A DNA stretch of 64,000 nt from Hymenobacter sp. YC55 (GTDB taxonomy: Bacteria > Bacteroidota > Bacteroidia > Cytophagales > Hymenobacteraceae), in assembly GCF_029433095.1 (NCBI RefSeq), contig NZ_JARNTX010000002.1:744001-808000 (forward strand), given 5' to 3'. This document shows positions 62,615 through 64,000 of the stretch, one piece after another (the stretch's first letter is position 1; every line of letters begins with the position of its first letter). The notes under the pieces are model-generated. The model did not search any database, was not told where the DNA came from, and saw only the letters and a program-made list of their open reading frames with translations. The position numbers were made by a program, and so were the translations under genes.

Positions 62615-63103
62615 ATGCCACACACCGAGCACCGTCGCGACGACCAATTTTCTATCAGCACCGATCCAGCCCGCTTAGAGATGGCCGTTATTCACCGATA
62701 CTTAACGGAAGAGTCGTACTGGGCTAAAAATATACCCCTCGAAACCGTAACGCGAGCCATAGCCAATTCCCTGAACTTCGGACTGTATGCACCCGACGGT
62801 CAGCTGGCTGGTTTTGCCCGCGTAGTGACGGACCGGGCCACCTTCGCCTGGCTCTGCGACGTGTTTGTGTTGCCTGCCTATCGGGGACAGAGCCTCTCAA
62901 AATGGCTGATGCAAGTGGTGTGGGCACACCCCGAGTTGCAGGGGCTGCGCCGCCAACTGCTGGCTACACGCGATGCGCACGGCCTCTATCAGCAGTTCAA
63001 CTTTCAGCCATTGGCCGCTCCCGAGCTTTACTTGGAAATAAAGCACCCAAACCCTTACGGCGCGGAAACAGCTAGCACAGAAAGTAGTAACGCTGTGAAT
63101 TAG
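62615..63103 (+). CDS. GNAT family N-acetyltransferase
   Basis: 162 residues, cytoplasmic. Transfers an acetyl group from acetyl-CoA. The acetyl-CoA-binding beta4-alpha3 region is LCDVFVLPAYRGQSLSKWLMQVV (about residues 88-110), and the C-terminal YQQFNFQPLAAPELYLEIKHP is the usual end of the fold. Resembles uncharacterised single-domain GNAT proteins of Bacteroidota (YitH-like type). Substrate unknown. The ATG at 62615 gives the family-like N-terminus, and the frame from TTG 62564 was rejected. Shares a 105-bp gap with the next gene and may be co-transcribed. Confidence 0.88.
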   Translation: MPHTEHRRDDQFSISTDPARLEMAVIHRYLTEESYWAKNIPLETVTRAIANSLNFGLYAPDGQLAGFARVVTDRATFAWLCDVFVLPAYRGQSLSKWLMQVVWAHPELQGLRRQLLATRDAHGLYQQFNFQPLAAPELYLEIKHPNPYGAETASTESSNAVN

Positions 63104-63207
63104 CAAACTAAGGTAAGCCAAGTAAGCCGCATGATTCTGAGCTGTGTTAGTGTACTCTAACCTCCTTAGCTAACTGATATCTTCTCCTCGTAAGTCAACT
63201 CTCTCGG

Positions 63208-63855
63208 ATGACCACTGCCCTCGCCACCCAATGGCACCAGCTAACGGCCCCATTACTCCCCAACGAAAAACAGCGGACAGTAACCTTCGAGCAGTTGGTT
63301 GCGGCCTACAGCGCCTCCGGTAGACACTACCACACGCTACGGCATGTGCAAATACTGCTTGATGCCGTGCAAGCCGAGGCTGCCGCGCTTCACGATAGTA
63401 CGGTGGTGCAGTTGGCCGTCTGGTTTCATGATGCCGTGTACGAGCCCTTGCGCGACGACAACGAAACCCGCAGTGCCGAACTGGCTGCCGAGTTTCTGGC
63501 CAACACTACGCTCTCCGAAAGCCGGCTGCAGCGCGTTGCCTATCTAATCGAGCGAACCAAAGACCACACCCAAACGCAACCCGATGATGATCTAGACTTG
63601 CAGCTGTTTCTCGACGCGGACCTCGGCATTTTGGGCGCACCCGAAACCGACTACTGGCAATACGCTCGGCAGGTGCGGCAAGAATATCAATCGGTGCCTG
63701 ACTCTTTGTACCAGCGGGGCCGCAGCAAGGTCCTAGAGAAGCTGCTTAACACGCCCGTGCTTTATCGGACCGCCGCGTACCGTACCCGCCTAGATGCCGT
63801 TGCGCGGCACAATCTGCAAGCTGAACTGCAAGCTTGGGAGCAGGGCGGCCTGTGA
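63208..63855 (+). CDS. HD-domain metal-dependent phosphohydrolase
   Basis: 215 residues. The metal-binding pattern of the predicted HD superfamily (COG4339) is visible: HYHTLRHVQILLDAV (histidine), LAVWFHDAVYEPLRDDNETRSAELAAEFL (HD pair) and LFLDADLGILG (aspartate), with YLIERTKDHTQTQPDDDL between. Members are annotated as nucleotide phosphohydrolases without known substrate. It sits close after the GNAT gene on the same strand. Start at ATG 63208, 105 bp after the previous stop. Confidence 0.9.
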   Translation: MTTALATQWHQLTAPLLPNEKQRTVTFEQLVAAYSASGRHYHTLRHVQILLDAVQAEAAALHDSTVVQLAVWFHDAVYEPLRDDNETRSAELAAEFLANTTLSESRLQRVAYLIERTKDHTQTQPDDDLDLQLFLDADLGILGAPETDYWQYARQVRQEYQSVPDSLYQRGRSKVLEKLLNTPVLYRTAAYRTRLDAVARHNLQAELQAWEQGGL

Positions 63856-63967
63856 CAAGTCTGCTGTTGCTGCAAGTAGTTCTGCTTTTTGCAACGGCCA
63901 CCTAGGTAGGGTGTCCTTGCTCGGTATTGCGTAGGTTGCGCTGCTTGTTTCGCTTATTACCACACTG

Positions 63968-64000
63968 ATGCGTTTTCTTTCCTGTCTTGGGCTACTGCTC
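63968..64000 (+). CDS. Start of an exported protein (cut by window edge)
   Basis: ATG 63968 followed by RFLSCLGLLL, a hydrophobic N-terminus typical of a signal peptide. Only 11 codons are visible, so neither the family nor the reading frame beyond the edge is known. Confidence 0.35.
   Translation, partial: MRFLSCLGLLL

Overview
The window looks like chromosomal DNA of an aerobic Bacteroidota of the Cytophagales, most probably Hymenobacter or a close relative. The grounds are: moderately high GC; start codons without Shine-Dalgarno sequences; many Bacteroidota-type -7 boxes (TAnnTTTG), three of them with a TTG -33 box at 19-20 bp; two very large secreted proteins with gliding-motility (type IX secretion) C-termini; and families common in this group (DUF3078, DUF5672, DUF1800/DUF1501, YceI, TonB receptors). 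I see no rRNA, tRNA, CRISPR array, insertion sequence or prophage.

Layout. 1-5.3 kb: dut (cut by the left edge), a lipid/polysaccharide flippase, an enoyl-CoA hydratase, mscL, a DUF3078 outer-membrane protein and a small basic exported protein. 5.8-12.2 kb: an outer-membrane barrel with a long Ser/Thr/Ala/Pro linker, then the rimP-nusA-infB transcription/translation operon on the minus strand. 12.4-20 kb: two tandem giant DUF7948/SBBP/T9SS-type-B proteins. 20.2-27.7 kb: a membrane-anchored endonuclease/exonuclease/phosphatase-fold protein, cysS, an M28 peptidase lipoprotein, a short MutS-like ATPase, an LD-carboxypeptidase and an NTF2-like protein.

28-35.5 kb is a sulfur/methionine block on the minus strand: metY, metX, a sulfonate-type ABC transporter (binding protein, permease, ATPase) and homoserine dehydrogenase. 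It is preceded by a complete promoter, a clear SAM-I riboswitch, and a 52-codon reading frame that starts 8 nt after the riboswitch and ends in CCCSACCWCC just before its stop codon. This tandem arrangement of a SAM sensor with a poly-cysteine leader peptide is the most interesting thing in the window. It suggests that one long leader reads both the end product (SAM) and cysteine supply.

35.7-47.7 kb: a LysM protein, a lipoprotein, an aldehyde dehydrogenase, a flippase-like membrane protein, dxs, yceI (with a 12-bp inverted repeat over its -7 box), a SRPBCC membrane protein, twin alpha/beta hydrolases, a secreted protein with repeated TonB-C domains, and asd. 47.8-55.6 kb: a lamin-tail T9SS cargo, a DUF5672 protein, the DUF1800/DUF1501 pair and two small paralogous membrane proteins. 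55.7-60.6 kb: a metal-uptake-like cluster (Nramp transporter, TonB receptor, beta-barrel transporter). The first two of these are each preceded by the same TTTAG-N6-CTAAA palindrome, a DtxR/MntR-type site. 61-64 kb: a PQQ-type sugar dehydrogenase with a T9SS tail, a GNAT acetyltransferase, an HD phosphohydrolase and the start of an exported protein cut by the right edge.

Several short palindromic repeats lie in gaps between genes: a REPIN-like element of 107 bp and two copies of a 77/78-bp inverted-repeat element that sit inside operons. Gene starts were often moved downstream of the longest reading frame, because the -7 promoter box or a clear signal peptide fixes the start.
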